A stretch of 64,000 bases of DNA from Candidatus Nitrotoga sp. M5 (lineage in GTDB: Bacteria > Pseudomonadota > Gammaproteobacteria > Burkholderiales > Gallionellaceae): the NCBI RefSeq assembly GCF_927904885.1, contig NZ_CAKMNW010000017.1, positions 1-64,000 on the forward strand, written 5' to 3'. The notes beneath the pieces were generated by a model. That model was not told the origin of the DNA, searched no databases, and saw only the letters and a program-made list of their open reading frames with translations. The translations under genes and the position numbers were made by a program. Positions 49,509-59,075 of the stretch are shown here, one piece after another (the stretch's first letter is position 1; the number at the start of each line of letters is the position of its first letter).

Positions 49509-49818
49509 TGGGCTGATTTAATGAGGTCAACCTCAACTTCGCTGGTTAGCTCACAGCTGGTTGACCTGCATGTCAGTTGTATTAAAACTTATTTGCCGAT
49601 CCAAAAGCAAGAGCTTCAGGATAGAAAAGTGTCAGAGTCTAAACTAAACAAGATGAAAATGTGAATATCAAGTAGTTTATACCCCCAAGCGACGGGAACA
49701 CGTAATATTTTTACATTGCGCAAGCATGGTATTCAGGAAAAATACTTCAGGAAGCGAGGCTACAAAGTAAGTGTTATGTTGTTGAATGGTATTTAATGTT
49801 TACACATGTTCATGTGGG

Positions 49819-49985
49819 CACCTCAAAAAATCCAATTTTACGACTTGCCATTTACGGCTTGCCTGCTTACCCCTCGGTTCAACACAACACTGGGATTATT
49901 CGAATAATTACCACTTATATATAAAGATTTAGTAATTAAAATTTATTTACTCACGTGTTGCCTGCCTAGAAACTAGAGCTTTGAG
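49819..49985 (+). repeat. Rearranged copy of the dispersed MITE-like repeat
   Basis: The left end CACCTCAAAAAATCCAATTT is followed by CGGCTTGCCTGCTTACCCC. The right half then reads in the opposite sense: TTTACTCACGTGTTGCCTGCC is the complement of the GGCAAGGCAAGGCGCGAGTAAA type core. An internal inversion or two merged partial copies would explain this. Confidence 0.5.
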
Positions 49986-50235
49986 AGAGGTTCATTAGGT
50001 ATTACTTCAAAAGCTAGAAAACAAACGTTACAACCAATACGATTTTGGCTTATACCGAATACCACTAAGAAATCAAGGGACTTCAACGCATCTAAAGATA
50101 TAACATAATCTAGAACTGGCGTGGATTTTACAATGGCCCAACCTTGCTAATAAGCATAACTTAGTGCCATTCGGCTTAGCCTCTTTTAAGCGGATTATTG
50201 TTCACCAGAGCCTTGGACATACCTCCATCAATTAA

Positions 50236-50254
50236 CCTCCGGCTTCACCGGAGG
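50236..50254 (-). terminator. Candidate terminator downstream of rplS
   Basis: A perfect 7-bp stem, CCTCCGG / CCGGAGG, with a 5-base loop lies about 45 bases beyond the rplS stop. Reading the minus strand, it is followed by TTAATTGATGG, so the U-tract is weak. It is the best candidate for ending the rpsP operon. Confidence 0.45.
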
Positions 50255-50298
50255 CAATCGACTTACCAATTCAAATTCTTAAATAGAAATGGGATTGA

Positions 50299-50679
50299 CT
50301 AACTGCTGACTTTAGCCGCTTTACGGGCAGGAAGTTTTTCCTTGATGCGTGCGGATTTTCCGGAACGATCACGCAAATAATAGAGCTTGGCACGACGTAC
50401 GTCGCCACGACGCTTTACTTCGATACTAGCGATGGCTGTTGAATAGGTTTGAAAGGTACGTTCTACGCCCTCACTAGCGGAAATTTTCCGCACGATGAAA
50501 GATGAATTCAGGCCACGATTGCGCTTTGCAATCACTACACCTTCATAAGCCTGCAACCGCTTTCGTTCACCTTCAACCACCTTGACACTAACGATAACAG
50601 TATCTCCAGGGGCGAAACTTGGAATTACTTTTCCCAGGCGGGCAATTTCTTCTTGTTCAAGTATTGCGATAAGATTCAT
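50299..50679 (-). CDS. rplS: 50S ribosomal protein L19
   Basis: A 126-residue ribosomal protein L19. It starts [16 protein letters not shown] at ATG 50679, preceded by AGAGGAAG and overlapping the trmD stop by ATGA; the longer open frame to 50820 lies inside trmD and is not coding. Conserved segments are [33 protein letters not shown] and [16 protein letters not shown]. It is the last gene of the rpsP-rimM-trmD-rplS operon. Confidence 0.97.
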   Translation of the reverse strand: MNLIAILEQEEIARLGKVIPSFAPGDTVIVSVKVVEGERKRLQAYEGVVIAKRNRGLNSSFIVRKISASEGVERTFQTYSTAIASIEVKRRGDVRRAKLYYLRDRSGKSARIKEKLPARKAAKVSS

Positions 50680-51452
50680 TGTACTTCCTCTTGTTGTACG
50701 GACGCTTGTTCCTGCTGGTACTCTGCCAGTAGCCGAGCTTCCTGTTTTGTTAACTGACGTTGTGCCAGCAAATCTGGGCGGCGTTGCCAGGTCCGTCCTA
50801 GCGCCTGTTTCAACCGCCACTTCTCTATCTCAGCGTGGTGCCCGGAGAGTAAAACGTCCGGTACTCCCTCGCCTTCAAAAATTTCTGGCCGAGTATAATG
50901 CGGGTAATCCAGCAAGCCCTTTACAAACGAATCCTGCTGAGCTGATTCGGCATCTCCTAGCACACCAGGTAAATGCCGCACCAAACTGTCTATCAGGACC
51001 ATTGCTGCCAGCTCGCCACCCGATAGCACATAATCCCCGATGGAAAGCTCTTCATCCACTTGCTGTCGTATTAGACGTTCATCTACACCCTCGTAACGGC
51101 TTGCCAGCAGAATCAATCCATCATTCCGCAACAAAAGCTCCTTCACCACTTCGTGAGTTAGTTGTCGTCCTTGTGGTGACATGTGTATTACGCAGCTTTT
51201 GACCACGCCAGCTTGGGCTTGGCTTTGTTTCGACGTTGCGATTGCCTGAGCTAGTGGCTCTGCCAACATTAACATCCCTGGACCGCCGCCATAAGGTCGA
51301 TCATCCGCAGAGCGGTGCTTGTCGCTGGTAAAATCACGTGGATTCCACGTGCGAAGCACAAACTTACCTTGCTCCGCCGCACGCCTCGTCACCCCATATT
51401 GAGTAATTGCGTCGAACATTTCCGGGAATAACGTAATAGCATCAAAGCGCAT
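50676..51452 (-). CDS. trmD: tRNA (guanine-N1)-methyltransferase
   Basis: A 258-residue SPOUT-class methyltransferase that forms m1G37 in tRNAs. It begins [20 protein letters not shown] and contains the trefoil-knot SAM-binding segments [10 protein letters not shown] and [20 protein letters not shown], as well as [13 protein letters not shown]. It lies nine bases after rimM and overlaps rplS. Confidence 0.97.
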   Translation of the reverse strand: MRFDAITLFPEMFDAITQYGVTRRAAEQGKFVLRTWNPRDFTSDKHRSADDRPYGGGPGMLMLAEPLAQAIATSKQSQAQAGVVKSCVIHMSPQGRQLTHEVVKELLLRNDGLILLASRYEGVDERLIRQQVDEELSIGDYVLSGGELAAMVLIDSLVRHLPGVLGDAESAQQDSFVKGLLDYPHYTRPEIFEGEGVPDVLLSGHHAEIEKWRLKQALGRTWQRRPDLLAQRQLTKQEARLLAEYQQEQASVQQEEVQ

Positions 51453-51461
51453 CGCTGCAGT

Positions 51462-51983
51462 TCAATGCCTTGATGCCCAATCGGCTGACCAATCGACATG
51501 TATCACTTTATTAGTCAAGTCCACCTGCTTGATCGCGCTGGCTATGAACGGGATTAATAATTCCCCCCGATTTCCTTCGAGCGAGACTTCCCGCACGCAC
51601 AGTACTTGATTAGCACCGGTATCCATCAGGTTGTCCACCATCCCCAAACATTCTCCTGCGAGATTGATTACCGTAAGTCCAATTAGATCCGACCAATAAT
51701 ATTCATCCTCAGGCTGCTGAGGCAGACTACTGCGCGGTACAGCCACCAGTAGGCCTTTATATTTTTCAGCGGTAGTTCTGTCGTTAATACCAGGGAATTT
51801 GGCGACTAAGCCTTTGCTATGCACAGCAAAAGTTTCAAAACTTACCTCCCGCCATGGATGCTTCTCGTCTCCCAGCCACCATACTGGGTAGTTGGCAAGA
51901 CTATCCACGGATTCGGTGTAAGTTTTAATCTTCACCCAGCCGAGGATACCCTGCGCACCTATCACGCGCCCCATGACTATCAT
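51462..51983 (-). CDS. rimM: Ribosome maturation factor RimM
   Basis: A 173-residue 16S rRNA processing factor: an N-terminal beta-barrel (VMGRVIGAQGILGWVKIKTYTE) and a C-terminal PRC-barrel (YYWSDLIGLTVINLAGECLG). ATG 51983 is chosen because it lies 13 bases after the rpsP stop; an upstream in-frame GTG at 52016 would overlap rpsP. It binds ribosomal protein S19 during 30S head assembly. Confidence 0.96.
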   Translation of the reverse strand: MIVMGRVIGAQGILGWVKIKTYTESVDSLANYPVWWLGDEKHPWREVSFETFAVHSKGLVAKFPGINDRTTAEKYKGLLVAVPRSSLPQQPEDEYYWSDLIGLTVINLAGECLGMVDNLMDTGANQVLCVREVSLEGNRGELLIPFIASAIKQVDLTNKVIHVDWSADWASRH

Positions 51984-51996
51984 GGAGTCTGCTTGA

Positions 51997-52251
51997 TTAT
52001 GCTTTTGCTGCTGCACCAGCGCGCTTGATCAGCTTGGCGACGGCGTCGCTCAACTGCGCACCTTTTTCTTGCCAGAAAGCCACGCGATCCAGTTGAATTC
52101 GCATGCCTTCAGGGCCGTCAGGGGCAACCGGATTATAAAAACCAACGCGCTCGATGAATCGACCATCACGGCGATTACGAGAATCAGCTACAACCACATT
52201 GTAAAATGGGCGATTCCTAGAACCGCCACGTGCAAATCGTATAATAACCAT
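51997..52251 (-). CDS. rpsP: 30S ribosomal protein S16
   Basis: An 84-residue S16 protein beginning [25 protein letters not shown], which is nearly invariant in bacteria, followed by [14 protein letters not shown]. It is the first gene of the rpsP operon on this strand. The ribosome-binding site is weak (AAAGTAGAAACT before the ATG). Confidence 0.97.
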   Translation of the reverse strand: MVIIRFARGGSRNRPFYNVVVADSRNRRDGRFIERVGFYNPVAPDGPEGMRIQLDRVAFWQEKGAQLSDAVAKLIKRAGAAAKA

Positions 52252-52326
52252 AGTTTCTACTTTATCGTGAGCAAATGCCGAAGGGCGCAGATTCTACGAC
52301 ACTTCACAGAGTTATGGCAAGTAACA

Positions 52327-53139
52327 TTAACGATGCAGCAACACTTCCAGCACGAATTGAGTGCCAAGATAAGCGAGCAGTAAGAAAACAAACCCGCTCA
52401 TTGTCCACCGTACTGCAGTACGACCGCGCCAACCTTTATACTGATGACCCAGTAACAACACTGCGAACACACACCAGGAAATGAAACCGAACAGCATTTT
52501 GTGATTGAATTGCCACGGTTTGCCAAATAACTGATCGGAAAATACAACACCTGACATCAATGTCATAGTGAGTAAAACAAAGCCCGCGCCAATGATGCGA
52601 AATAACAAGGTTTCCATGGTGAGCAATGGAGGAAAGCCTTGCAGTACGAGTGGTAGTGTAGCCTGATGCAGGCGTTTTTCCACCAATGACATCAGGCCTG
52701 CATGCAGCACCGCGATGGTAAACAGACTGTATGCGGATATCGCTGCGAGAATATGCGCATCAAAGATAAATGAATGATTATTAGTTAAGGGATGGGCCGC
52801 AGGAAACAGCGCAGGTAGTACCACACCACCTGCTGCCAACGGCAACACTAACGATTGCAGGCTGGCAATCGGATAAAATAAATGTGCTACCCAATATACC
52901 AGCATGGTCAGCCACAATATCATCGATAACGCATTAATTAATCCCAAGTTCAGATTACCACCACTGAATAAATTGCTATACAGCAGGTATGCATGGAGTG
53001 CTAGCGGCAGCAATACGGCATGGCCAATCATGCCACGGTTTATAACATCTATTTTTCCCGCAGATTGTGCACGCCAAAAATAAACCGCTAACACGCTGTA
53101 CGCAAGAAAAGTGATTACATAGAATGTAAGATTCGACAT
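52327..53139 (-). CDS. ypjD: CcsA-like inner membrane protein (YpjD)
   Basis: A 270-residue protein with about eight membrane helices of the CcsA/ResC cytochrome c assembly superfamily. Conserved histidines lie in LALHAYLLY, DAHILAAISAYSLF and FNHKMLFGFISWCVFAVLL. The YpjD subgroup is regularly encoded next to ffh in proteobacteria, as here (divergent, 72 bases apart). Whether it takes part in haem delivery is not established. Confidence 0.88.
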   Translation of the reverse strand: MSNLTFYVITFLAYSVLAVYFWRAQSAGKIDVINRGMIGHAVLLPLALHAYLLYSNLFSGGNLNLGLINALSMILWLTMLVYWVAHLFYPIASLQSLVLPLAAGGVVLPALFPAAHPLTNNHSFIFDAHILAAISAYSLFTIAVLHAGLMSLVEKRLHQATLPLVLQGFPPLLTMETLLFRIIGAGFVLLTMTLMSGVVFSDQLFGKPWQFNHKMLFGFISWCVFAVLLLGHQYKGWRGRTAVRWTMSGFVFLLLAYLGTQFVLEVLLHR

Positions 53140-53211
53140 TTTTAGTCAGGATGTTTTAGACTTCACGGATTCTACACTATAGCCAATGCTGCGGAAAACA
53201 GGAGCAATATC

Positions 53212-54561
53212 ATGCTAGACAACCTTACACAACGCCTTTCGGGCGTAATAAAAAACCTGCGGGGACAAGCGCGCTTATCTGAAAGCAACATCCAGGATGC
53301 CTTGCGTGATGTACGCTTGGCTCTATTGGAAGCTGACGTAGCACTGCCTGTAGTTAAAGAACTAACCTCCCAGGTAAAGCAGGCTGCGCTAGGACAGGAA
53401 GTGCTGGGCAGCCTGACGCCTGGACAAGCATTAATTGGTATCGTGCATCGCGAGCTGACCAAACTGATGGGCGAACACAACGATGCGTTGAATCTCACAG
53501 CCGTGCCGCCAGCCGTGATCCTAATGGCTGGCTTGCAGGGTGCAGGCAAGACAACTACGAGTGGAAAACTGGCAAAATTGCTGCGCGAGCAGATGAAGAA
53601 AAAAGTTTTGCTTGTTAGTTGCGACGTTTACCGTCCTGCTGCTATCGAGCAATTGTGCATCCTTGCGCAGCAACTGGAAGTCGATTTTTTCGACTCTGAC
53701 ATCAGCCAGAAGCCGCGCGATATAGCACTAGCGGCGCTTGATTACGCGCGCAAGCACCACCACGACGTGTTGATTGTGGATACTGCGGGTCGCCTTGCGA
53801 TCAATGCCGCAATGATGGAAGAAATTCAGCAATTACACGCTGCCCTTAATCCGATTGAAACCTTGTTTGTTGTGGATGCCATGACCGGTCAGGATGCTGT
53901 GAATACCGCGAAGGCATTTGGTGAGGCGCTGCCACTAAGCGGCATTATCCTCACCAAGCTGGATGGCGATGCACGGGGTGGTGCGGCCCTGTCAGTACGG
54001 CATATCACCGGAAAACCAATCAAGTTTGTTGGCGTGAGTGAAAAACCCAATGGCTTGGAAGCCTTCCACCCAGAGCGTATGGCTTCGCGCGTGCTGGGCA
54101 TGGGTGATGTATTGTCTCTAATTGAAGATGTTCACCGTGAAGTTGATCAGGCCGAGGCTGACAAACTAGCTAAAAAAATCAAAAGTGGCCAAGGGTTTGA
54201 TCTCAATGATTTCAAAATGCAAATCGTGCAAATGCGAAAAATGGGCGGCATGTCTGCTTTGATGGATAAATTACCCGCACAACTTGGCCAGGCTGCGGCA
54301 GGCGCCAAGATGGACGACCGCGCCGTCGATCGCACTGAAGGCATCATTAATTCAATGACAATGCAAGAACGTTCCAACCCGATACTCATTAAAGCTTCGC
54401 GCAAACGCCGCATAGCCACCGGAGCGGGGGTGCAGGTGATGCACGTCAATCAGTTGTTAAGTCAGTTTGAACAAACGCAAAAGATGATGAAAATGTTCAG
54501 CAAAGGTGGCATGGGTAAATTGATGCGCGGCATGAAGGGTATGTTACCTGGCAAACGTTAA
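53212..54561 (+). CDS. ffh: Signal recognition particle GTPase Ffh
   Basis: A 449-residue SRP54 homologue with an N helical bundle, a G domain (GLQGAGKTTTSGKLAKLL, DTAGRLA, TKLDGDARGGAAL) and a methionine-rich M domain (MRKMGGMSALMDKLP and the C-terminal MMKMFSKGGMGKLMRGMKGM). With 4.5S RNA it targets membrane proteins to FtsY and the translocon. AGGAG lies eight bases before the ATG. A MITE-like element begins 12 bases after its stop. Confidence 0.98.
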   Translation: MLDNLTQRLSGVIKNLRGQARLSESNIQDALRDVRLALLEADVALPVVKELTSQVKQAALGQEVLGSLTPGQALIGIVHRELTKLMGEHNDALNLTAVPPAVILMAGLQGAGKTTTSGKLAKLLREQMKKKVLLVSCDVYRPAAIEQLCILAQQLEVDFFDSDISQKPRDIALAALDYARKHHHDVLIVDTAGRLAINAAMMEEIQQLHAALNPIETLFVVDAMTGQDAVNTAKAFGEALPLSGIILTKLDGDARGGAALSVRHITGKPIKFVGVSEKPNGLEAFHPERMASRVLGMGDVLSLIEDVHREVDQAEADKLAKKIKSGQGFDLNDFKMQIVQMRKMGGMSALMDKLPAQLGQAAAGAKMDDRAVDRTEGIINSMTMQERSNPILIKASRKRRIATGAGVQVMHVNQLLSQFEQTQKMMKMFSKGGMGKLMRGMKGMLPGKR

Positions 54562-54573
54562 TCTCTTGAATGG

Positions 54574-54722
54574 CACCTCTAAAATCTAGTCTTCGCCGCC
54601 ATACCGCTTCACCTAAAAATAATCATTTACATATCAAAATATGCTGCGTTCAATTTTTACTCGCGCCTTGCCTTGCCTAGAAACGGGGTAAGCAGGCTAA
54701 TCGTCAAATGGAGCAAAACGAT
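54574..54722 (-). repeat. MITE-like copy directly downstream of ffh
   Basis: In reverse orientation it contains GCCTGCTTACCCC, GGCAAGGCGCGAGTAAAAA, GCAGCATATTTTGATATG and ends in TTTTAGAGGTGCC, the same order of blocks as in the 31061-31229 copy. It begins 12 bases after the ffh stop, so it may affect transcript ending or stability. Confidence 0.65.
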
Positions 54723-54762
54723 TATGAATGACCGCAGCTCTATTCATGGTAAATGCCATATA

Positions 54763-55116
54763 TTATTTTTTTAATATGTTTTTAAGGTCTGCGAAAGGAT
54801 TAAAAGTGGCAAGCGATTCTGGGTTTTGAGCTGCGGAACGACCTGCTGAATCCTTAACTCGCGAATGCTCATTTTCATGGCAATAGGTACATAAAAGTTC
54901 CCAGTTACTACCATCTGTGGGATTATAATCATGGTTATGGTTTTTGTGATGAACTTCCAGTAATTGAAGGTTTTCACGGGAAAAGGTACGAGCGCAACGA
55001 CCGCAAACCCAAGGATACATCTTAAGCGCTTGCTCTCGATATCCCATAGTACGTTTCTCTGCATTTATACGTGCATCAAGCACAATTTTATCTAATTTGC
55101 TATTTTTAATCGTCAT
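54763..55116 (-). CDS. yajD: HNH nuclease family protein (YajD-like)
   Basis: A 117-residue protein starting at ATG 55116 (MTIKNSKLDKIV); ATG 55143 and 55152 are possible longer starts, none with a good ribosome-binding site. It contains GYREQALKMYPWVCGRCARTF, an HNH core with EVHHKNHNHDYNPTDGSNWELLCTYCHENEH, and ends NPFADLKNILKK. This layout, with two CxxC zinc pairs around the HNH motif, is that of the E. coli YajD family, whose biological role is unknown. Confidence 0.88.
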   Translation of the reverse strand: MTIKNSKLDKIVLDARINAEKRTMGYREQALKMYPWVCGRCARTFSRENLQLLEVHHKNHNHDYNPTDGSNWELLCTYCHENEHSRVKDSAGRSAAQNPESLATFNPFADLKNILKK

Positions 55117-55703
55117 AATTATTTCATTTAAATAATGATTCATGCATATCACGGTGAATTTAGTTTATTGCACTATAGTTTCTACTATGTAATTAACCGT
55201 TTCGTAAAATATTACTCGAGTGCTGTGCGGGATGCTCTGCTGAAAACGGGATACCGCAACCATGTTTAGCGCAGGGGTGCGCAACCACACATTTTAGGCA
55301 TGAAAGGAAAAGCGGAATATCGCATTTCCAAAACCCGCACTCGAACTGAGTACATCTTTGCCCACATTGAGAAAATATGGCAGCCAGCAACGACCTCAAG
55401 TCGCCTAGTTTATTTCAAATGGTCTTAAATTGCGACTCTCTGACATTCTTAACAGGAAAACTTAAAAAGTGGAACCTATGGTCACAACGAGATGGAATAA
55501 GCAAAAATATGCAATCCATCTGAAAAAGCTGAACTAGCTTTGGCCGCATTCATAAAGTACAGGTCGAAAGGTTTAAATCTATTGGTTTTTAGAGGTGTCC
55601 AAGGTATTATTTGGCCAACGTGGCACACGTACTAATCATGTTTTGTATGCTGCAATATGAATAGAAAAGAGGGAGTACAGATGAAGGAAAAGAGGGAGTA
55701 CAG
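55117..55703. other. Divergent gap with a duplicated ribosome-binding site
   Basis: About 590 bases between the HNH gene and the cysteine synthase gene. It ends in the 23-bp tandem duplication at 55664-55709. A 68-residue cysteine-rich frame at 55193-55399 (minus) is not supported. TTTTTAGAGGTGTCC near 55587 matches one end of the MITE-like family. Confidence 0.5.
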
Positions 55704-55709
55704 ATGAAG
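55664..55709 (+). repeat. Perfect 23-bp tandem duplication of a ribosome-binding site and start codon
   Basis: Bases 55664-55686 are repeated exactly at 55687-55709. Each unit carries GAGGGAG and an ATG, so the cysteine synthase start is duplicated. The upstream ATG (55681) opens an eight-codon frame, MKEKREYR, whose TGA overlaps the real start (ATGA at 55704). Confidence 0.9.
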
Positions 55710-56639
55710 ATTGCAAAAAATGTTCTAGAGCTGATAGGCAACACACCGTTAGTACAATTAAACCGCGTGACCCAAGGCATAGATGCCACTATCCTCGCCA
55801 AGTTGGAGTACTTTAACCCCGCGCTCAGCGTCAAAGATCGTATTGCCGCGTCAATGATCGAAGCTGCTGAACGAGAAGACATGATCAAACCAGACACCAT
55901 TATTCTAGAAGCAACATCTGGAAATACCGGCATCGGCCTTGCTATGGTTTGCGCAGCTCGCGGTTATAAGTGCACTTTCGTTATGCCGGAAGACATGAGT
56001 CGTGAGCGCCGTCTTTTGATGAAAGCCTATGGTGCAGAACTCATTCTAACTCCAAGCGCAGGCGGCATGCCCGGGGCAATGAAGAAAGCAAAAGAAATGG
56101 CTTTAGCCGACTCTCGCTACCTAAACTTGCAACAATTCTCAAATCGTGCCAATCCTGGCATCCATCGAGCTACCACTGCCGAAGAAATTATACGCGACAC
56201 GGACGGTCTGATTGATATCTTTGTTGCTGGTGTAGGTACTGGGGGCACTATCACTGGTGTGGGTGAAGCATTGAGAGAAATATATGCGGTTGTGCAAGTC
56301 ATTGCCGTGGAACCCGATGCCTCGCACGTACTTACTGGTGGTAAGCTTGCCCCGCACGCCATTCAAGGTATTGGGCCAGGTTTTATACCTGAAGTTCTCA
56401 ACAGCAACATATTCCATGAAGCAGTACGTGTTACAGATGAAGATGCACTCAATATGGCACGGCGTCTGGCAAAGGAAGAAGGTCTGCTGGTCGGAATTTC
56501 CTCAGGTGCAGCTGTTTGGGCAGCTATTGAAGTTGCCAAGCGTCCGTTAAATGCTGGCAAGATGATCGTAGTGATGATTCCATCGTTTGGTGAACGTTAT
56601 TTGTCCACTCAATTATTTTCTGATCTGGATGTGGATTAA
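55704..56639 (+). CDS. cysK: Cysteine synthase (O-acetylserine sulfhydrylase)
   Basis: A 311-residue PLP enzyme that makes cysteine from O-acetylserine and sulfide. The PLP lysine is K44 in NPALSVKDR; substrate loop [12 protein letters not shown], phosphate-binding [13 protein letters not shown] and the C-terminal [11 protein letters not shown] are all present. The length and the C-terminal segment fit CysK more than CysM, though the two are hard to separate. The start is inside a tandem duplication, with GAGGGAG six bases upstream. Confidence 0.92.
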   Translation: MKIAKNVLELIGNTPLVQLNRVTQGIDATILAKLEYFNPALSVKDRIAASMIEAAEREDMIKPDTIILEATSGNTGIGLAMVCAARGYKCTFVMPEDMSRERRLLMKAYGAELILTPSAGGMPGAMKKAKEMALADSRYLNLQQFSNRANPGIHRATTAEEIIRDTDGLIDIFVAGVGTGGTITGVGEALREIYAVVQVIAVEPDASHVLTGGKLAPHAIQGIGPGFIPEVLNSNIFHEAVRVTDEDALNMARRLAKEEGLLVGISSGAAVWAAIEVAKRPLNAGKMIVVMIPSFGERYLSTQLFSDLDVD

Positions 56640-57253
56640 CCAGCTGTAGTGCAGGATGCTGTTCACTGAAAAGTGGTTGTCAATAATGGACAACCCCTCG
56701 AATGGGGCTTTAAATCTGCCTGATTTACTACTGTTGCTGCGAACGGTCAGTCACGATTTATTTACCTTAATATTTAAATCGAGCCTGACTCTCAATAGAG
56801 CTTTGACAAAAAAAAATTTAAATCATTAAGATATATACACTACGCTGAGGGCCGGGTCGATCCGGTCCAACATGCGGAAAATGCGCTCGACAAAGGTGTG
56901 AACAACACCCAGTCAAACATTATTGACTGGCTAGCTTGGTTGCCAAATATAACGTTCCCCAGAAATATTGCATATCGTCATAGAAGCCACCGACGTCTAC
57001 CACGAATAAAGTGCCATGTTGCTGGTAGATGTTGATGTGACGGTTCATCAGCATCAATTCGACTCAGGTTAATCTTTGTACGTGGGGTAAAAAGACCGAT
57101 AACGTGGACAACTTTGTGCTGACTCGTTATGGCACATTGACAACCCAAAGTTGAATGCCTCCTCAGGAGGTGCGGCTATAGTAAGCAATTATTAGCGCGC
57201 CATGAAGCCATACTCTACGATCCATCTCGAGCATCAACTATGAATTCTATGCA
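56640..57253. other. Gap with hairpins and traces of decayed coding sequence
   Basis: A 7-bp stem, GGTTGTC / GACAACC (56675-56695), follows the cysteine synthase gene but has no T-tract. On the minus strand, 56920-57054 is a 44-codon frame with protein-like composition (MLMNRHINIYQQHGTLFVV...), and 56830-56915 also reads as protein-like, but neither matches a family I know. They may be remnants of a lost gene. Confidence 0.4.
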
Positions 57254-58060
57254 TTATTTCCAAAAATGCCACCATGATTTTTTATTCTCAGAGGGTTGCT
57301 TGACTACTGACCTATCACCATTCTTTGCAAAATTTTTGTCTAGCACGCGTCGCGAATCGTCGCTCAAACTTTTCAGTCCCATCGCATCATAAGCCTGCAC
57401 CATGATTCGCAGTGCGTCGCGTGTAGCCGGAGCATGCGGGTACTCAATGAGTACGCCATTTGCACGGTTGACAGCGGCCACATAGGCTCCACGGCGTAAA
57501 TAATAACTCGCAATTTGCGTTTCATGGCGCGCCAACGCATTAGATAAGTATTGCATGCGTAATTTTGAATCGGCTGCATATTTACTATTAGGAAAGCGGG
57601 TAACCAGATCTTCAAATGCATCATAAGCCTCGCGTGGCGCCTTAGGATTACGCTCTGACAAGTCCGGGTGGAACCCCTCACCAAACAGACCGAGATCATC
57701 ATCAAAATTGACCAATCCTTTCAAGTAATAAGCATAATCCACGTGAGAACTTTTTGGATACTGCTTAATAAATCGTTCCACCGCAGAAAGCGCTGCTTCG
57801 GGTTCACTTTGCTTATAATATGCGTATGCAATTTCCATCTGAGCTTGCTGCGCATAACGGCCGTAAGGATATCGGGATTGCAATTTCTCAAATAGCTTTA
57901 TGGCACCTGCATAATTGGCATCACTCATCTGCTCTGTAGCCTGTGCGTAGATTCTCTCGGCGGACTCTCCTTTCCCAGCAGCAGATTTTTCGTCCTTCGA
58001 AGAAAAAATACTGCACGCAGTCAGCATAAGAAGCAGAATTAAAGTTAAACTATTGCGCAT
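57254..58060 (-). CDS. bamD: Outer membrane assembly lipoprotein BamD
   Basis: A 268-residue lipoprotein with lipobox LTAC (C16) and five TPR-like repeats (AKIYAQATEQM-type, KLFEKLQSRYPYGRYAQQAQMEIAYAYYKQ and others), the size and layout of BamD (ComL/YfiO). It is essential for insertion of beta-barrel proteins with BamA. ATG 58060 is taken as the start; a TTG 12 bases upstream is less likely. The start codon lies in a CATG palindrome shared with the divergent rluD start. Confidence 0.95.
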   Translation of the reverse strand: MRNSLTLILLLMLTACSIFSSKDEKSAAGKGESAERIYAQATEQMSDANYAGAIKLFEKLQSRYPYGRYAQQAQMEIAYAYYKQSEPEAALSAVERFIKQYPKSSHVDYAYYLKGLVNFDDDLGLFGEGFHPDLSERNPKAPREAYDAFEDLVTRFPNSKYAADSKLRMQYLSNALARHETQIASYYLRRGAYVAAVNRANGVLIEYPHAPATRDALRIMVQAYDAMGLKSLSDDSRRVLDKNFAKNGDRSVVKQPSENKKSWWHFWK

Positions 58061-59075
58061 GACAGAATCCAAAAAAATATTTTCCGATTATACCGCAAAC
58101 CTTTCTGCACCTAGTCCGCTTACATTGAAGACTGCACCACTTTTGTTCAAAATTCCCGACGAATGCGCGGGGATGCGTCTTGATCAGGTTTTAGCAAAGT
58201 TGCTACCAGAATATTCACGCAGCCGTCTGCAAGACTGGATCGCGCATCAGCAAGTTAAACTCGACGGTGCGACAATCACTTCCAAACAAAAGGTGTGGGG
58301 AGGCGAAGCGGTAAAAGTCATTTTGCAATCGAACCCTGCAGAACAACCTTATCAAGCTGAAGATATTGAGCTAAGCATCTGCTACGAAGATGACAGCATA
58401 CTCATCATCAACAAGCGGGCAGGACTGGTGGTGCATCCAGGCAGCGGGAATTGGAATGGCACGCTGCTTAACGCCTTGCTCCATCATGCACCTCAACTTT
58501 CAGAAATACCACGTGCCGGCATTGTGCACAGGCTGGATAAGGATACCAGTGGACTGCTGGTCGTTGCAAAAACACTTACCGCACAAACTTCACTTGTGCG
58601 TCAACTGCAGGCACGCAGCGTGCACCGCGACTACTATGCACTGGTATATGACGAAGTGGTACACGCCGGCACAATAAATGCTTCTATTGGCCGTCATCCT
58701 ACGCTGCGCACCAAGATGGCAGTAGTGGAAGGTGGCAAACCCGCAATCACACATTACACCATAGCGGAGCGCTTCCCTGGCTGCACCTTGCTTCGCTGCA
58801 AACTAGAAACTGGACGCACCCATCAGATCCGTGTTCACCTTGCCTATGTTCGCCATCCACTGGTTGGAGACTGTGTATATCTCAAGGGAGCACAGAAATG
58901 CGCGCCACATTTGCGCCACACTTTGGCCGCTTTTCCACGCCAGGCATTGCACGCAACGCAACTCGGACTAGAACATCCGATAACGAATGAATGGTTGGAA
59001 TGGCAAGCCCCAATGCCAGACGACATGACGCAGCTACTAAAAACTATCAGGAGTGCATCAAATGAACCTGCTTGA
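58059..59075 (+). CDS. rluD: 23S rRNA pseudouridine synthase D
   Basis: A 338-residue pseudouridine synthase with an N-terminal S4 domain (GMRLDQVLAKLLPEYSRSRLQDWI), the catalytic aspartate D160 in IVHRLDKDTSGLLVVAKT and RTHQIRVHLAYVRHPLVGD. It modifies U1911, U1915 and U1917 in 23S rRNA. If it starts at ATG 58059, its ATG overlaps the divergent bamD ATG by two bases and no ribosome-binding site is visible; a TTG near 58130 would give a length closer to E. coli RluD. Its end overlaps pgeF by 14 bases. Confidence 0.93.
   Translation: MTESKKIFSDYTANLSAPSPLTLKTAPLLFKIPDECAGMRLDQVLAKLLPEYSRSRLQDWIAHQQVKLDGATITSKQKVWGGEAVKVILQSNPAEQPYQAEDIELSICYEDDSILIINKRAGLVVHPGSGNWNGTLLNALLHHAPQLSEIPRAGIVHRLDKDTSGLLVVAKTLTAQTSLVRQLQARSVHRDYYALVYDEVVHAGTINASIGRHPTLRTKMAVVEGGKPAITHYTIAERFPGCTLLRCKLETGRTHQIRVHLAYVRHPLVGDCVYLKGAQKCAPHLRHTLAAFPRQALHATQLGLEHPITNEWLEWQAPMPDDMTQLLKTIRSASNEPA

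Larger units (their letters stand above)
49509..50298. other. Gap of about 790 bases with a MITE-like copy and a hairpin
   Basis: It contains a rearranged copy of the dispersed repeat (from about 49819) and the hairpin at 50236-50254 downstream of rplS. Short open frames such as 49380-49664, which begins inside ogt on the opposite strand, look accidental. Confidence 0.5.

Noticed and set aside
55193..55399. 68-residue cysteine-rich frame on the minus strand
   Set aside because: No ribosome-binding site, the cysteines have no zinc-finger or metallothionein spacing, and the region is otherwise non-coding in character.
56675..56695. Hairpin after cysteine synthase as a terminator
   Set aside because: The stem is 7 bp but no T-tract follows within ten bases, so termination cannot be claimed.
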